From NCBI GenBank assembly GCA_050485425.1, contig JBJHBJ010000009.1, positions 34,875 to 98,874 on the forward strand: a stretch of 64,000 nucleotides of DNA. Direction: 5' to 3'. The notes beneath the pieces are model-generated. The model saw only the letters and a list, made by a program, of their open reading frames with translations. It searched no databases and was not told the DNA's origin. Position 1 is the stretch's first letter, and each line of letters opens with the position of its first letter. Shown one piece after another: positions 8,275-16,352 of the stretch. A program made the position numbers and the translations under genes. The DNA is from LSCE01 sp050485425 (GTDB taxonomy: Bacteria > Pseudomonadota > Gammaproteobacteria > Nitrococcales > Aquisalimonadaceae).

Positions 8275-9213
8275 TCAGTTGGTGGCAGTCGTCCCGAGCT
8301 GGCGTTCCAGCCAGTCCAGGATGTCCCGCTCCACCTCCTCGCGGCTGGTTTCGTTCAGCAGTTCATGCCGTGCCTCGGGGTAGAAGCGGTGTTCCACCCG
8401 TGTCATGCCCAACTCGGCAAACCGGACCAACAGGGCGTTGGTGGCCTCCAGCTTCCCGCCGACCGGGTCCAGCGCCCCCTGGACGACCAGGATCGGCAGG
8501 TCCGGCGGCATGGTGGCTTCCCGCTCCGGGGTGCGCAGGGCGGCCATGCCGTGGAAGAAATCCCGCACCAGCGCGTTGTTGAACACGAACCCGCACTCCG
8601 GGTCCTCCAGGTACTTGCGCACCTCGTCGAGGTCGCGGCTGAGCCAGTCGAAGCCGGGTTTGTCGCTGAACGCCCGGTTGAAATCGGCGAACATGCCGGC
8701 CCAGATCTCCGAAGGCGCCAGGGGGGCATCCTCTGCCGCCGTCCGGGCGGCCTGCAGGGCTTCCGGCGGCGGTGGCGGTGCATAGGCGGTTCCGCAGAGT
8801 ATCAGGCCGTCCAGCCGTGCCGGATAGCGACTGATGAAGTCCTGGGCGATGAAGGAGCCCATGCTGTGGCCGAACATGATCAGTGGCGTGCCGGGGTGGG
8901 CGCGGCGTATGTAGTCCCCCAGCGCCGCCTGGTCCTCCACGAACGCGTTCCAGGCGTCGGGTCCGGCGTCGCCGAGCTCGCCGGAACGGACCCGGGTCTG
9001 GCCATGGCCGCGATGGTCACTGGCGTAGACCGCATAGCCGGCCGCGGTGAGTGCCTGGGCGAAGCGCTGGTAGCGGCCGCTGTGCTCTGCTGCACCGTGC
9101 AGTAGTTGCAGTACCGCCCGGGGGTTGGGGCCCGCCGGCCAGTAGCGGAAATGAATCCGGGTGCCGTCCTCGGCCTGCAATGTCTGCCGATAGGCCTCGT
9201 TGCGGTCTCCCAT
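8275..9213 (-). CDS. Alpha/beta hydrolase, lysophospholipase / monoacylglycerol lipase type
   Basis: A 312-residue serine hydrolase beginning at ATG 9211-9213. It has the 'hydrolase-4' hallmarks: oxyanion loop LLHGAAEHSGRY, SDHRGHGQT, nucleophile elbow GHSMGS, the acid in VVQGALDPVGG and the catalytic histidine in ARHELLNE. No signal peptide precedes this core. The frame continues without any stop into a YqjK-like segment upstream (9214-9552). The protein may therefore be made as a 425-residue fusion, or start internally at this ATG, which has AGGAG very close and AAGGGA 8 nt upstream. Confidence 0.88.
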   Translation of the reverse strand: MGDRNEAYRQTLQAEDGTRIHFRYWPAGPNPRAVLQLLHGAAEHSGRYQRFAQALTAAGYAVYASDHRGHGQTRVRSGELGDAGPDAWNAFVEDQAALGDYIRRAHPGTPLIMFGHSMGSFIAQDFISRYPARLDGLILCGTAYAPPPPPEALQAARTAAEDAPLAPSEIWAGMFADFNRAFSDKPGFDWLSRDLDEVRKYLEDPECGFVFNNALVRDFFHGMAALRTPEREATMPPDLPILVVQGALDPVGGKLEATNALLVRFAELGMTRVEHRFYPEARHELLNETSREEVERDILDWLERQLGTTATN

Positions 9214-9552
9214 GCTCCTGTTCCCTTGTTGATGCGCGCGCGGCTGACCTGATGGCCCGGGGTGTCCGCCTTCGACCTCGGCCGATGCCTGCATGTGCCT
9301 GAGTATGGCCATCAGCGGGAGCACGACCAGTTTGGCGAGTCTGGCTGTCCGCAGCAGCCGCCGTAGGGGCTGCACGGCGCGCGGCGCCAGGTAGCCCGAC
9401 GCCAGCCCACCCAGGAATGCCGGCACCAGCAGGACCGGATCGCGGAGCCTGTCCCGAAGGTTCTCGGCCAGCAGATGGGCACGGGCCTGCTTTTCCACCA
9501 CCTGCCGGCGCTGGTTCCGCGCCTGCCGGGCGAGTTGGCGATACCCTGTCAT
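9214..9552 (-). CDS. YqjK-like segment, in frame with the hydrolase and lacking its own stop
   Basis: Translation from ATG 9550-9552 starts MTGYRQLARQARNQRRQVVE, a basic helix followed by a hydrophobic stretch (DPVLLVPAFLGGLASGYLAP) and a second hydrophobic patch. Its position after YqjD- and YqjE-like genes, and its basic-helix-plus-membrane design, match YqjK of enterobacteria; sequence identity cannot be judged by eye. Its ATG overlaps the stop of the YqjE-like gene (ATGA). No stop codon follows before the hydrolase domain, so the product is either a membrane-anchored hydrolase or the end of a frame that once terminated. Confidence 0.5.
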
Positions 9553-9989
9553 TGCCGTTGCTGCTCGGCTTCCGGCCAGAGCGCCTGCAAGGCCTGGCGT
9601 GTCTCGGGGAAGGTCAGCCGCCGGGCGAGACGCTTGAGAGCCAGACCGGCTGCGATCGCCATTGCCAGGTTCAGCAATGCGGAGATGGCCGCAGCCGTGG
9701 GCATGCCCAGTCCCGCGTGCTGGTTCAGGGCAATGGCGATGGCAGCCGACAGCACAATCCAGGCCGAGGCCAGCACCAGCGCCAGGAAAATGGCCAGAAC
9801 GGCCATCATCACGGCGGCGCGTACGAGCAGCCTGGCTTCCAGCCGAAGCAGCCGGGCCAGGTCCTGCACCGCGGCGACCAGCACCGCGGCCAGCTCGCTG
9901 GTCTCCGCCAGCAGCCGTCGGTCATCCCGGCCCTGCTCCGCTGAGTCCGGGGCAGGACCGGTTTGCGTGCGTTCCTCCTGGCCTGTCAC
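9549..9989 (-). CDS. YqjE-like (phage-holin superfamily III) membrane protein
   Basis: A 146-residue protein with two membrane segments: roughly residues 56-85 (AAVMMAVLAIFLALVLASAW) and residues 95-118 (ALLNLAMAIAAGLAL). It has a charged cytoplasmic N-terminus and a basic C-terminal helix. This is the layout of YqjE/holin-superfamily-III proteins, which in many proteobacteria follow a DUF883/YqjD gene. Both ends overlap neighbours by 4 nt (ATGA), so the cluster is translated as a unit. E. coli YqjD is membrane-bound and ribosome-associated in stationary phase; the role of YqjE is not known. Confidence 0.75.
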   Translation of the reverse strand: MTGQEERTQTGPAPDSAEQGRDDRRLLAETSELAAVLVAAVQDLARLLRLEARLLVRAAVMMAVLAIFLALVLASAWIVLSAAIAIALNQHAGLGMPTAAAISALLNLAMAIAAGLALKRLARRLTFPETRQALQALWPEAEQQRQ

Positions 9990-10270
9990 CGGCGCCGGCT
10001 CAGCGACGACAGCAGGGCGCCGGCGGCAAACGCCAGGCCAATCGAGGTCAGTGGGTTTTCCCGGACATAGGTCCCGACAGCGGAAACCAGGTCGTCGGTG
10101 CGCTCCCGCCCGTGCTGGACCTTTTCCCGAAACCTCTCGTCGGCGTCGGAAACGCGCTCACGCACCGTCTCCTCCGCACGGCCGGCACGCTCTGCGACCC
10201 GGTCGATGGCTTCGTGCGCCCTTGCGGCGGCGCGATCGGTGGTCTGATGTTCGCTTTGCTTGCTTGCCAT
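9986..10270 (-). CDS. YqjD/ElaB (DUF883) family protein
   Basis: A 94-residue protein made of a long charged amphipathic helix (HEAIDRVAERAGRAEETVRE, rich in Ala/Glu/Arg) followed by a single C-terminal membrane segment (NPLTSIGLAFAAGALLSSL) and a basic tail SRRR. That is the standard plan of the ElaB/YqjD/DUF883 family of C-tail-anchored inner-membrane proteins, some of which tether ribosomes in stationary phase. A GGAGAAGGA stretch lies about 4 nt before the ATG. It is first in the operon with the YqjE-like protein and the YqjK-like/hydrolase frame. Confidence 0.8.
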   Translation of the reverse strand: MASKQSEHQTTDRAAARAHEAIDRVAERAGRAEETVRERVSDADERFREKVQHGRERTDDLVSAVGTYVRENPLTSIGLAFAAGALLSSLSRRR

Positions 10271-10373
10271 GATGTCCTTCTCCTCGGTCTCGTGGTTCAG
10301 TGAAAGACGTGTGACTACACAGTGTAGGATCTGTTCACGCTTTCGCGCAGCGAGGCGAGAGCGTGGATACTAG

Positions 10374-11543
10374 TCAGTGTTTCCCTTGGTCGGAAGGCAT
10401 CTGAACGCGGCTTCCGGAAGCCGGCAATGTCCGCTGGAAGCGGGACTTGACGTGTTTCCAGACCGTGACCAGGAAGGCGGTCAGCGGTACGGCGAGGATC
10501 ATGCCGATGACGCCGCCCAGCGCGATGCCCCAGAACAGGATCGAGATCACGACCAGGGCCGGATGCAGGCCGGACTGATCGGCCATGATCTTGGGGGTCA
10601 GCAGAAGACTCTCGACCAGTTGGACGAAGACGAAGACCAGCAGCACCATACCCACCAGTTGAATGCCGCCGTCGGGCTGGATATAGGCGACCGGCAACAC
10701 GGTCAGCAGGCCGACGATGACCCCGAGGTAGGGGACGATGTTCAGCAGTCCCAGTGCCAGCCCGAACAGAATGGCCGCCTGCAGCCCCACCAGCGTGAAC
10801 CCGGTCGCCAGCATCACGCCCATCAGCATGGCGATGATCAACTGGCCGCGGAAAAAGGCGGTCATGTAGCTGACGAACAGGCCGCCCAGATAAAACACTT
10901 CGTCCTGCGTGTCCTTGTTCAGCAGGAAGAGCAGCTCCTCGGCGTGACCGCGAAGGCGATGGCCGGCGATCAGCGCGAAGAACACGTACAGCGGCACGAA
11001 GCCCATGCCGACCAGCGTGCCGATATAGGAGAACGTCCGCTCGGCGGCCGTATCGGGTTCCGGCAACAAGGCCCGGAAGTCCGCGGCCTCCAGCGCACCC
11101 TGCGCCGCCCTGACGGCGCCGGGGAACGTGTTGTAAAGGCTTTCGTAACCCTGCTTTGCCATTTCCGGCACGGTGTTCACGAATTGCGATACCTGTGCCA
11201 GTGCGGTCGGTACCACGAAGATCAGGACTGCGATCAGCCCGAGAAACACCAGCCCGAACAGGATGCTGACGGCAGCCAGGCGGGAGATGTTGAGTCTGTG
11301 CTGCAGGAAATCCACCACCGGTGAAAGCACCAGCGCCACCACACCGGCAATGGCCAGCGGCAGCAGGAGTGCGTTGAAGGTGGCGATGACCTGGCCGAGC
11401 ACCCAGACGACGAACACGATCAGGCAGGCCAGCGTCACTGCGCTGAAGGTCATCAGCGTGTAGCGCAGTAAGCGTTGTTCTCCGGTACTGAGGTCCAGCA
11501 CGTGATCCGCTCCCTGTTCCAGTCCTCGGTGCGCAGCGGCCAT
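10374..11543 (-). CDS. AI-2E-family (PerM-type) membrane permease
   Basis: A 389-residue polytopic membrane protein with about seven to eight hydrophobic segments. It has the family-typical region LLNIVPYLGVIVGLLTVLPVA and a C-terminal SGLHPALVVISILFWGIALG, both characteristic of AI-2E/UPF0118 permeases (PerM, TqsA, YdiK). Members have been linked to autoinducer-2 export or Na+/H+ exchange; the substrate here is unknown. The gene stands between the YqjD-type operon and the PRC-barrel gene, separated from each by more than 100 nt. Confidence 0.88.
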   Translation of the reverse strand: MAAAHRGLEQGADHVLDLSTGEQRLLRYTLMTFSAVTLACLIVFVVWVLGQVIATFNALLLPLAIAGVVALVLSPVVDFLQHRLNISRLAAVSILFGLVFLGLIAVLIFVVPTALAQVSQFVNTVPEMAKQGYESLYNTFPGAVRAAQGALEAADFRALLPEPDTAAERTFSYIGTLVGMGFVPLYVFFALIAGHRLRGHAEELLFLLNKDTQDEVFYLGGLFVSYMTAFFRGQLIIAMLMGVMLATGFTLVGLQAAILFGLALGLLNIVPYLGVIVGLLTVLPVAYIQPDGGIQLVGMVLLVFVFVQLVESLLLTPKIMADQSGLHPALVVISILFWGIALGGVIGMILAVPLTAFLVTVWKHVKSRFQRTLPASGSRVQMPSDQGKH

Positions 11544-11601
11544 GGCCGGGAAAGATCCCTGGTGAACCGGCCGACCACTACAGCAGTTTATGCTACATAC
11601 G

Positions 11602-11631
11602 AAAAACAGCAGGGGCCCGCCGCCCCTGCTG
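11602..11631 (-). terminator. Rho-independent terminator of the PRC-barrel gene
   Basis: Read on the minus strand this is a perfect 10-bp stem (CAGCAGGGGC with GCCCCTGCTG, positions 11622-11631 and 11607-11616), a 5-nt loop and then five T residues (11602-11606). It lies 47 nt past the stop of the PRC-barrel gene and about 60 nt before the permease start, so it ends the first and isolates the second. Confidence 0.9.
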
Positions 11632-11678
11632 CCTCACATCCCTGTATCAGCGACGCCGTCCCGTGGCACGCTGCAATG

Positions 11679-12086
11679 CTAGTTGCGCTCGTACTCGGGC
11701 GCTTCCTCAAGCGTCTCCTCATCGGCGTCGACGCGGAAAATGTACTCATCCCCGTCCGCATCCGGTTCCAGATCCACGGAATCCCGGGACAGGGCCACCT
11801 CCTTGTCTCCGATGCCGAGGAAGCCGCCAACGCCGACAATCACGCCTACGAGCTGACCGTCCTGGTCCAGGATAAGATCCTGGACCGTGCCGACTTCTTC
11901 GTCATCGGCCCGGTTCCTGACCGCGTTGCCGATCAGGTTGTCGGCATGGACGGCATTCTGCGGGACGTGGGACATGAACATCTCGGACGTTCCGCCCATG
12001 CGCTGATCGGCAGTGGCGGTGCCAAGACCGAAAGCAATGGCCGGAGCCATCAGTGCGCTCAGAGCAATCGAATGTACGCGTTTCAT
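11679..12086 (-). CDS. PRC-barrel domain periplasmic protein
   Basis: A 135-residue secreted protein. MKRVHSIALSALMAPAIAFG is a signal peptide, probably cleaved near ATA-DQ. The mature part contains a PRC-barrel: DNLIGNAVRNRADDEEVGTV, then QDLILDQDGQLVGVIVGVGGFLGIGDKEVAL, which gives the beta-rich 'D.G.v.gvvvgvGGFLGiG.k.Val' pattern. The start at 12084-12086 is supported by GGAGAG 5 nt upstream. The C-terminus is strongly acidic (VDADEETLEEAPEYE). Such proteins are often stress-induced in alphaproteobacteria and halophiles; the ligand is unknown. A strong terminator follows. Confidence 0.8.
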   Translation of the reverse strand: MKRVHSIALSALMAPAIAFGLGTATADQRMGGTSEMFMSHVPQNAVHADNLIGNAVRNRADDEEVGTVQDLILDQDGQLVGVIVGVGGFLGIGDKEVALSRDSVDLEPDADGDEYIFRVDADEETLEEAPEYERN

Positions 12087-12274
12087 GGACACTCTCCTTG
12101 TTTCGCGTTCGAGCATTTGAGAATGCGAAGGTTTGTTCGGTATGAATCAGCGACCTTCATCGATAATTACGCACGATGAATGAATTTGTTACATTTGATC
12201 CCGTAATGGATTTTTTATTTATGGCGCACGCGCCAGAGTTGGCAGGTATTTTTTGTAAAATCAGATAATTGCAA

Positions 12275-12355
12275 TCATATGATTCTGGAGAATACGAAAA
12301 TAAGGATCAGAAGTGCTCCCGGAACACCAAGTAACCATGCGATCAGATACTTCAT
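12275..12355 (-). CDS. 26-residue hydrophobic membrane mini-protein
   Basis: A short frame encoding a single membrane helix: it begins MKYLIAWLLGVPGALLILIF and ends SRII. AGAGG lies 6 nt before the ATG at 12353-12355, and the stop is TGA. The start MKYL-x2-W-x2-GVPG-x2-L looks like a small conserved membrane peptide often seen in proteobacterial genomes, though I cannot name the family. It sits alone in an AT-rich spacer between the PRC-barrel gene (same strand) and the asmA-like gene. The coherent hydrophobic product, good ribosome site and lack of a competing gene make it probably real. Confidence 0.6.
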   Translation of the reverse strand: MKYLIAWLLGVPGALLILIFVFSRII

Positions 12356-12678
12356 CGTCGACCTCTAATATATTTTCCATTTCCATCGATTGAATTTTGT
12401 GTCCGTGATTAATAATTACGCGTAGATTGAAAAAAGGTTCCGTGGCCCGGTTCATTGAATGATATCCAGGGGTGCCGGTTGACCCGCGGCGCACGGATAC
12501 GGAGCATTGGCAATCACGTATCCTTGAAAAGTTTCCGCTTTTCACGGCCGGGGCCGCTTCTGCCGATGGCGATGACCGGACCTGCCCGGGATCCGTCGGG
12601 ATTGCTCGTACCTCCCTGGACACACAGGCGATTGACCTTGCGCGAATCAGTCTTCAGCCATGCTTGCCGGCCATCATC
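12356..12678. other. AT-rich spacer upstream of asmA-like gene
   Basis: About 320 nt with unusually low GC near 12357-12430 (runs such as taatatattttcc), likely holding the promoters of the mini-protein on the minus strand and of the AsmA gene on the plus strand. Open frames extend through it on both strands but have no domain, start context or conserved look. I see no hairpin with a T-run. Confidence 0.5.
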
Positions 12679-14661
12679 ATGCGCTTAGTGTTCCGGCTGT
12701 TCATGAGCCTGCTTGCTGTTCTGGGACTGTTGGTGATGGCGCTGGCGTCGCTGTGGTGGTGGTTCGAGCCCGACGATTACCGCGAACGACTGGCATTTGA
12801 GCTCTCGGAAGTGATCGGGCAACCGGTGGATATCACCGGCCCGGTCTCGGTGGCCCTCTGGCCCCGGCCGGTGCTGGAGCTCGAAGCGGTGCAGGTGGCC
12901 AACGTCGACGGATACGAGGAGCCCCTGCTGGCGCAGGCCAGCGGACTGCGGGTGGGTGTCGCACTGCTGCCGCTGTTGCATGGCGTCCTGCGGCTCGATC
13001 AGGTGCGGGTCGAGCGCCTGGCGATCCAGCTGGAACGCGATGACAGCGGAGACGGCAACTGGGAGCGGTTGGCCGCCTCGCTGGCCGGGGACGGAACGGA
13101 CCAGGAGGCGCGCCTTCGCTTCGACGGTGTCGACCGGCTCCGGGCCGCGCTGCTTGAGCTGGCATGGCGGGATGCCGGGCGGGCCGGGCGAGGAGGGTTC
13201 ACCATCAGCAACCTGCACATGGACGGCCTGCGTCGTGATCACTCCGGGCGGCTACGTGCCGAATGGCGAGTGGCCTGGGATCAAGTCGGTGGTGCCGAGG
13301 GCTCCCTGGGGGTGGGCTTTCGCCTCGACGAACAGTTCCGGCCTGCAGATCTGCATCTGGAAGACTGGCAGGCCCGGCTGGTGCCGCGCCATGTCGATGA
13401 CGCGCATCTGCCGCTGCGCCTGGATGCCGAACTGAGCCTGGACCTCCCTGCCCGAGAGGCCACGCTTCAGGCGTTCCGGCTGGTTTCCGACAGCCTCTCG
13501 ATGGAGGTGCAGGCAGACGCGCAGTGGGCGGAAGGCATTCTGGATGTTACGGGCTGGTATGCCGTCGCGGACGATGCCTTCCGCGATACCCTGCGCAAAA
13601 TCATCGGCACTGACCCCGACACGGAAGACCCGGATTCCATGCAGCGCCTGCGGGCGGAGGGAATGTTCAAGTACCGCAATGGCCGACTCGGCCTGGGCGA
13701 CGTTACCTTGCGCCTGGACGACAGCCAGCTTACCGCAACGGCGAGCTACAGTCGCCAGAGCGTGCCGGTGCTGGAGTTCGAGGCGGCGCTGGATTACATC
13801 CTGGTGGATCGCTATACCCCCGAGGAGGTTGATCCGGATACCATTCGGGCCGTGCTCACCTCCCTGCTGCAGCTGGCACACGGACTCCACGTCGACGGCG
13901 AACTCACCATACAAGCCCTGGAAACCAACGGCCTGCAGTTCCGGGACATTTCCGCGCATTACCTCTCCGACGGCCAGTTACTGCAGATCAATCCGCTGCA
14001 GGCCGAGGCCTATGGCGGCAGCTACCGCGGCACCTGGGAGATTCCGCTGGGCGTGGAGCCTTATCGCTTCCGCTTCGATCAGCGGGTGGAGGGCCTGGCA
14101 CTGCGGGAGCCGCTGGAAGCGCTGTTCGGCTGGGCGGTTCTGGACAGCCGGGTGGAAACACGGTGGGAAGGAGCCTTTACCGGGATGTACTGGGCGCAGA
14201 TACGCGACTCCCTGGAGGCCAGCGGTGAGCTGAATTTCCGTGACGGGCGAATCAACCGCTTCAGCCTGAAACGGCTGATCGAGGATGCCGTGCCGAGCAC
14301 GCTCGGCGGGGCGGATACCGAGCCGTTCGAGGACGAGGCCAGTACCGCCTTTTCCACGCTCGGGGGTTCGCTGTACGTCGCCGACGGCGTATTGTCCAAC
14401 CCCGAGGCCCGGGCCCGTTCCGGGCATTTCGCCGTTCGCGGAGCAGGAGAACTCGACCTCAGGGGGATGGAGCTGGACTACGGTCTGGAACTGACCATTC
14501 TGAGAACGTTCGAAACGGAGAGCGAACAGTTGCTGGAGCTGTTGCGGGGGCTGACGTTCCCCCTGCGCCTGCGCGGACCGCTCACCGATCTGGATCTGGA
14601 TCTGGACCCGTCGCAGCTTGCGGAGGATGTCCAGGAGAATGGGGATGAGGCAGTGGACTGA
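12679..14661 (+). CDS. AsmA-family inner-membrane-anchored protein
   Basis: A 660-residue protein with one N-terminal membrane segment (LFMSLLAVLGLLVMALASLW), then the AsmA signature FELSEVIGQPVDITGPVSV, and a large periplasmic beta-rich region ending in the AsmA C-terminal domain (GGSYRGTWEIPLG, SGELNFRDGRINRFSLKRLI, LTFPLRLRGPLTDLDLDLDP). Such proteins bridge the periplasm and affect outer-membrane lipid homeostasis and assembly. The start ATG 12679 is chosen because it opens the membrane helix; the ribosome site is weak. It is convergent with the GGDEF gene 9 nt away. Confidence 0.9.
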   Translation: MRLVFRLFMSLLAVLGLLVMALASLWWWFEPDDYRERLAFELSEVIGQPVDITGPVSVALWPRPVLELEAVQVANVDGYEEPLLAQASGLRVGVALLPLLHGVLRLDQVRVERLAIQLERDDSGDGNWERLAASLAGDGTDQEARLRFDGVDRLRAALLELAWRDAGRAGRGGFTISNLHMDGLRRDHSGRLRAEWRVAWDQVGGAEGSLGVGFRLDEQFRPADLHLEDWQARLVPRHVDDAHLPLRLDAELSLDLPAREATLQAFRLVSDSLSMEVQADAQWAEGILDVTGWYAVADDAFRDTLRKIIGTDPDTEDPDSMQRLRAEGMFKYRNGRLGLGDVTLRLDDSQLTATASYSRQSVPVLEFEAALDYILVDRYTPEEVDPDTIRAVLTSLLQLAHGLHVDGELTIQALETNGLQFRDISAHYLSDGQLLQINPLQAEAYGGSYRGTWEIPLGVEPYRFRFDQRVEGLALREPLEALFGWAVLDSRVETRWEGAFTGMYWAQIRDSLEASGELNFRDGRINRFSLKRLIEDAVPSTLGGADTEPFEDEASTAFSTLGGSLYVADGVLSNPEARARSGHFAVRGAGELDLRGMELDYGLELTILRTFETESEQLLELLRGLTFPLRLRGPLTDLDLDLDPSQLAEDVQENGDEAVD

Positions 14662-14670
14662 GGCCGGTAA

Positions 14671-15867
14671 TCAGCCACTTCCCTCCGTACGCTTTTCCAG
14701 GTACATGGCGTGATCGGCCGACCGGATCAGCTGTTCGCCGGTCTTGCCGTCGAACGGGAAATAGCTGATGCCTACGCTGGCTCCGACGAGCAGGCACAGC
14801 GACCCGAGCCGAGCCGGTTGCGAGAGCGTGCGTTCGATCTGCGCGGCCGCGCGATCAGCCTCCCCGGTTTCCTCGAGGTTCTCCAGAATGACCAGGAACT
14901 CGTCGCCGCCGATGCGCCCGACCGATTCGTAATGGCGGATGCAGCGCGCCAGGCGCGTGGCCATGACGGCAAGCAGTTCGTCGCCTACCGTATGGCCGTA
15001 GCTGTCGTTCACGTCCTTGAACCGGTCCAGGTCCACAAACAGCGCAGCAACGATCTTGCCCCGCGCGGCCGCCCGCCGGGTAGCCTGGTTCAGCCGGTCC
15101 AGGATCTGGTTCCGGTCCGGCAGTCCGGTCAGTGCATCCCGCCCACCCGGCCACCGACGGGCGTCGCCGGGTGCGCGTCGAACCATGGTCAGCATCGCCG
15201 TCCGGTGGCCGTTGACGAAGGCGTGGCTGCCGTTGATGGTAATGGGCACCAGTTGCTGCCGGTAATCGATCAGCACGCTCTCAAAATCCTCGATCTGCCC
15301 GCGGAGAAACAGCGCCTCGATCAGGCTGGCAGGATCACCGGAGCGTTCGAAGCTACCGGAGAGATCCTCATCCTCCAGTTCGCCGCTCTCCCGTCCGAAC
15401 AGGGCCGCCGCCGCGTCGTTGGCGTAGACGCATTTCCAGTCGGCCAGCCGCAGCATGATCACCGGCGTTGGCAATGCGTCCGTCAGGCGGTGCATCAACT
15501 CCGCCGTCTCCACCTTTTCCGCGGGCGCCTCCAGGGAATGCAGCCGTATCGCCACGCCGTCCATCTGGCCCTGGACGGATGCAGGCATGACCTGGCAGGC
15601 ATACGTGACGGTACTGGGCGATGGCGCGTCATCCTGGATCATGAAGCGGGCGATGCCGCGGGACTCCACCACCGCCTCAAGGCATTCGCCCAGGCGGATG
15701 CCAAGCGATGACGGCAGACCATTGCTGCGCCACACCTTGCCGTCGGGAGCCGTGAGAACCTGGCCCTGAAGAGCCCCGACCGGCGAGGCGCGCAGACATA
15801 AACCGGAGCGGTCACAGAGATAAATGTGTTCTCTATGATCACCCTCGTTGAAACGCGTACCGAGCAT
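14671..15867 (-). CDS. PAS-GGDEF diguanylate cyclase (second)
   Basis: A soluble 398-residue protein. An N-terminal region of unknown fold (1-130) precedes a PAS-like domain (LMHRLTDALPTPVIMLRLAD, about 145-250) and a C-terminal GGDEF domain starting DALTGLPDRNQILD, with an intact active site GRIGGDEF. The RxxD inhibitory site is degenerate (RHYE at the corresponding spot), so unlike the cyclase at 3.4-4.3 kb this one may lack product inhibition. The frame extends upstream to 16395, but ATG 15865-15867 gives a sensible protein start. No EAL partner is encoded nearby. Confidence 0.87.
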   Translation of the reverse strand: MLGTRFNEGDHREHIYLCDRSGLCLRASPVGALQGQVLTAPDGKVWRSNGLPSSLGIRLGECLEAVVESRGIARFMIQDDAPSPSTVTYACQVMPASVQGQMDGVAIRLHSLEAPAEKVETAELMHRLTDALPTPVIMLRLADWKCVYANDAAAALFGRESGELEDEDLSGSFERSGDPASLIEALFLRGQIEDFESVLIDYRQQLVPITINGSHAFVNGHRTAMLTMVRRAPGDARRWPGGRDALTGLPDRNQILDRLNQATRRAAARGKIVAALFVDLDRFKDVNDSYGHTVGDELLAVMATRLARCIRHYESVGRIGGDEFLVILENLEETGEADRAAAQIERTLSQPARLGSLCLLVGASVGISYFPFDGKTGEQLIRSADHAMYLEKRTEGSG

Positions 15868-16155
15868 AGTTTGAGCGCCTGTCTGGATGCCTGTGCCGTG
15901 CGGCGGCCGGCTACCCCGATCGGAGTGGCCCGGGCCGCTCACGGTGGTCCGGCAGATAAAGCAAGGGGAGAGACCAGGCCCTCCGCCTGCATGAATAGAT
16001 AATACGTACGGGTGTGTCAGAAAGTTCCATGACGCGCCGGTGACAACAGGGAAACACCCGTACACTATCCGCCGCCGTGAACTACGCTTCAGTGAACGCC
16101 GGGAGCGGGGCGGGGCTTCCGTTCCGGCCGGTGCCCGCAAACGAAAAAGGAGAGG

Positions 16156-16335
16156 ATGATGGGGCTTGAAGTCGGCGGTATTTTCGGTCTGATCTGGTTG
16201 GTGATCGTGATCTGGGCGATTATCCGGACCGCCCAGAGCGCGGCCGGCCCGGTGGCCAAGCTGCTCTGGATACTGATACTGCTTTTCCTGCCGGTCATCG
16301 GCCTGATCGCCTGGCTGCTGCTCGGGCCCAAGTAG
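16156..16335 (+). CDS. PLDc_N-like small membrane protein
   Basis: A 59-residue protein with two membrane helices: GGIFGLIWLVIVIWAIIR, then LLWILILLFLPVIGLIAWLL, ending LGPK. This is the pattern of the 'phospholipase D nuclease N-terminal' (PLDc_N) mini-proteins: WAI..., a polar loop around PVAKLLW, then LPxxGLxxWLLxGP. Two ATGs are adjacent (16156, 16159); AAGGAG lies 6 nt before the second. It lies upstream of and convergent with the lipoprotein hydrolase. Function unknown. The spacer before it (15868-16155) shows no other gene. Confidence 0.75.
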   Translation: MMGLEVGGIFGLIWLVIVIWAIIRTAQSAAGPVAKLLWILILLFLPVIGLIAWLLLGPK

Positions 16336-16352
16336 GGGCAACGGGCGAGGCG

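Noticed and set aside
12261..12623. 120-residue minus-strand frame across the AT-rich spacer.
   Set aside because: No domain, no ribosome site, and the coherent 26-residue frame within the same region fits better.
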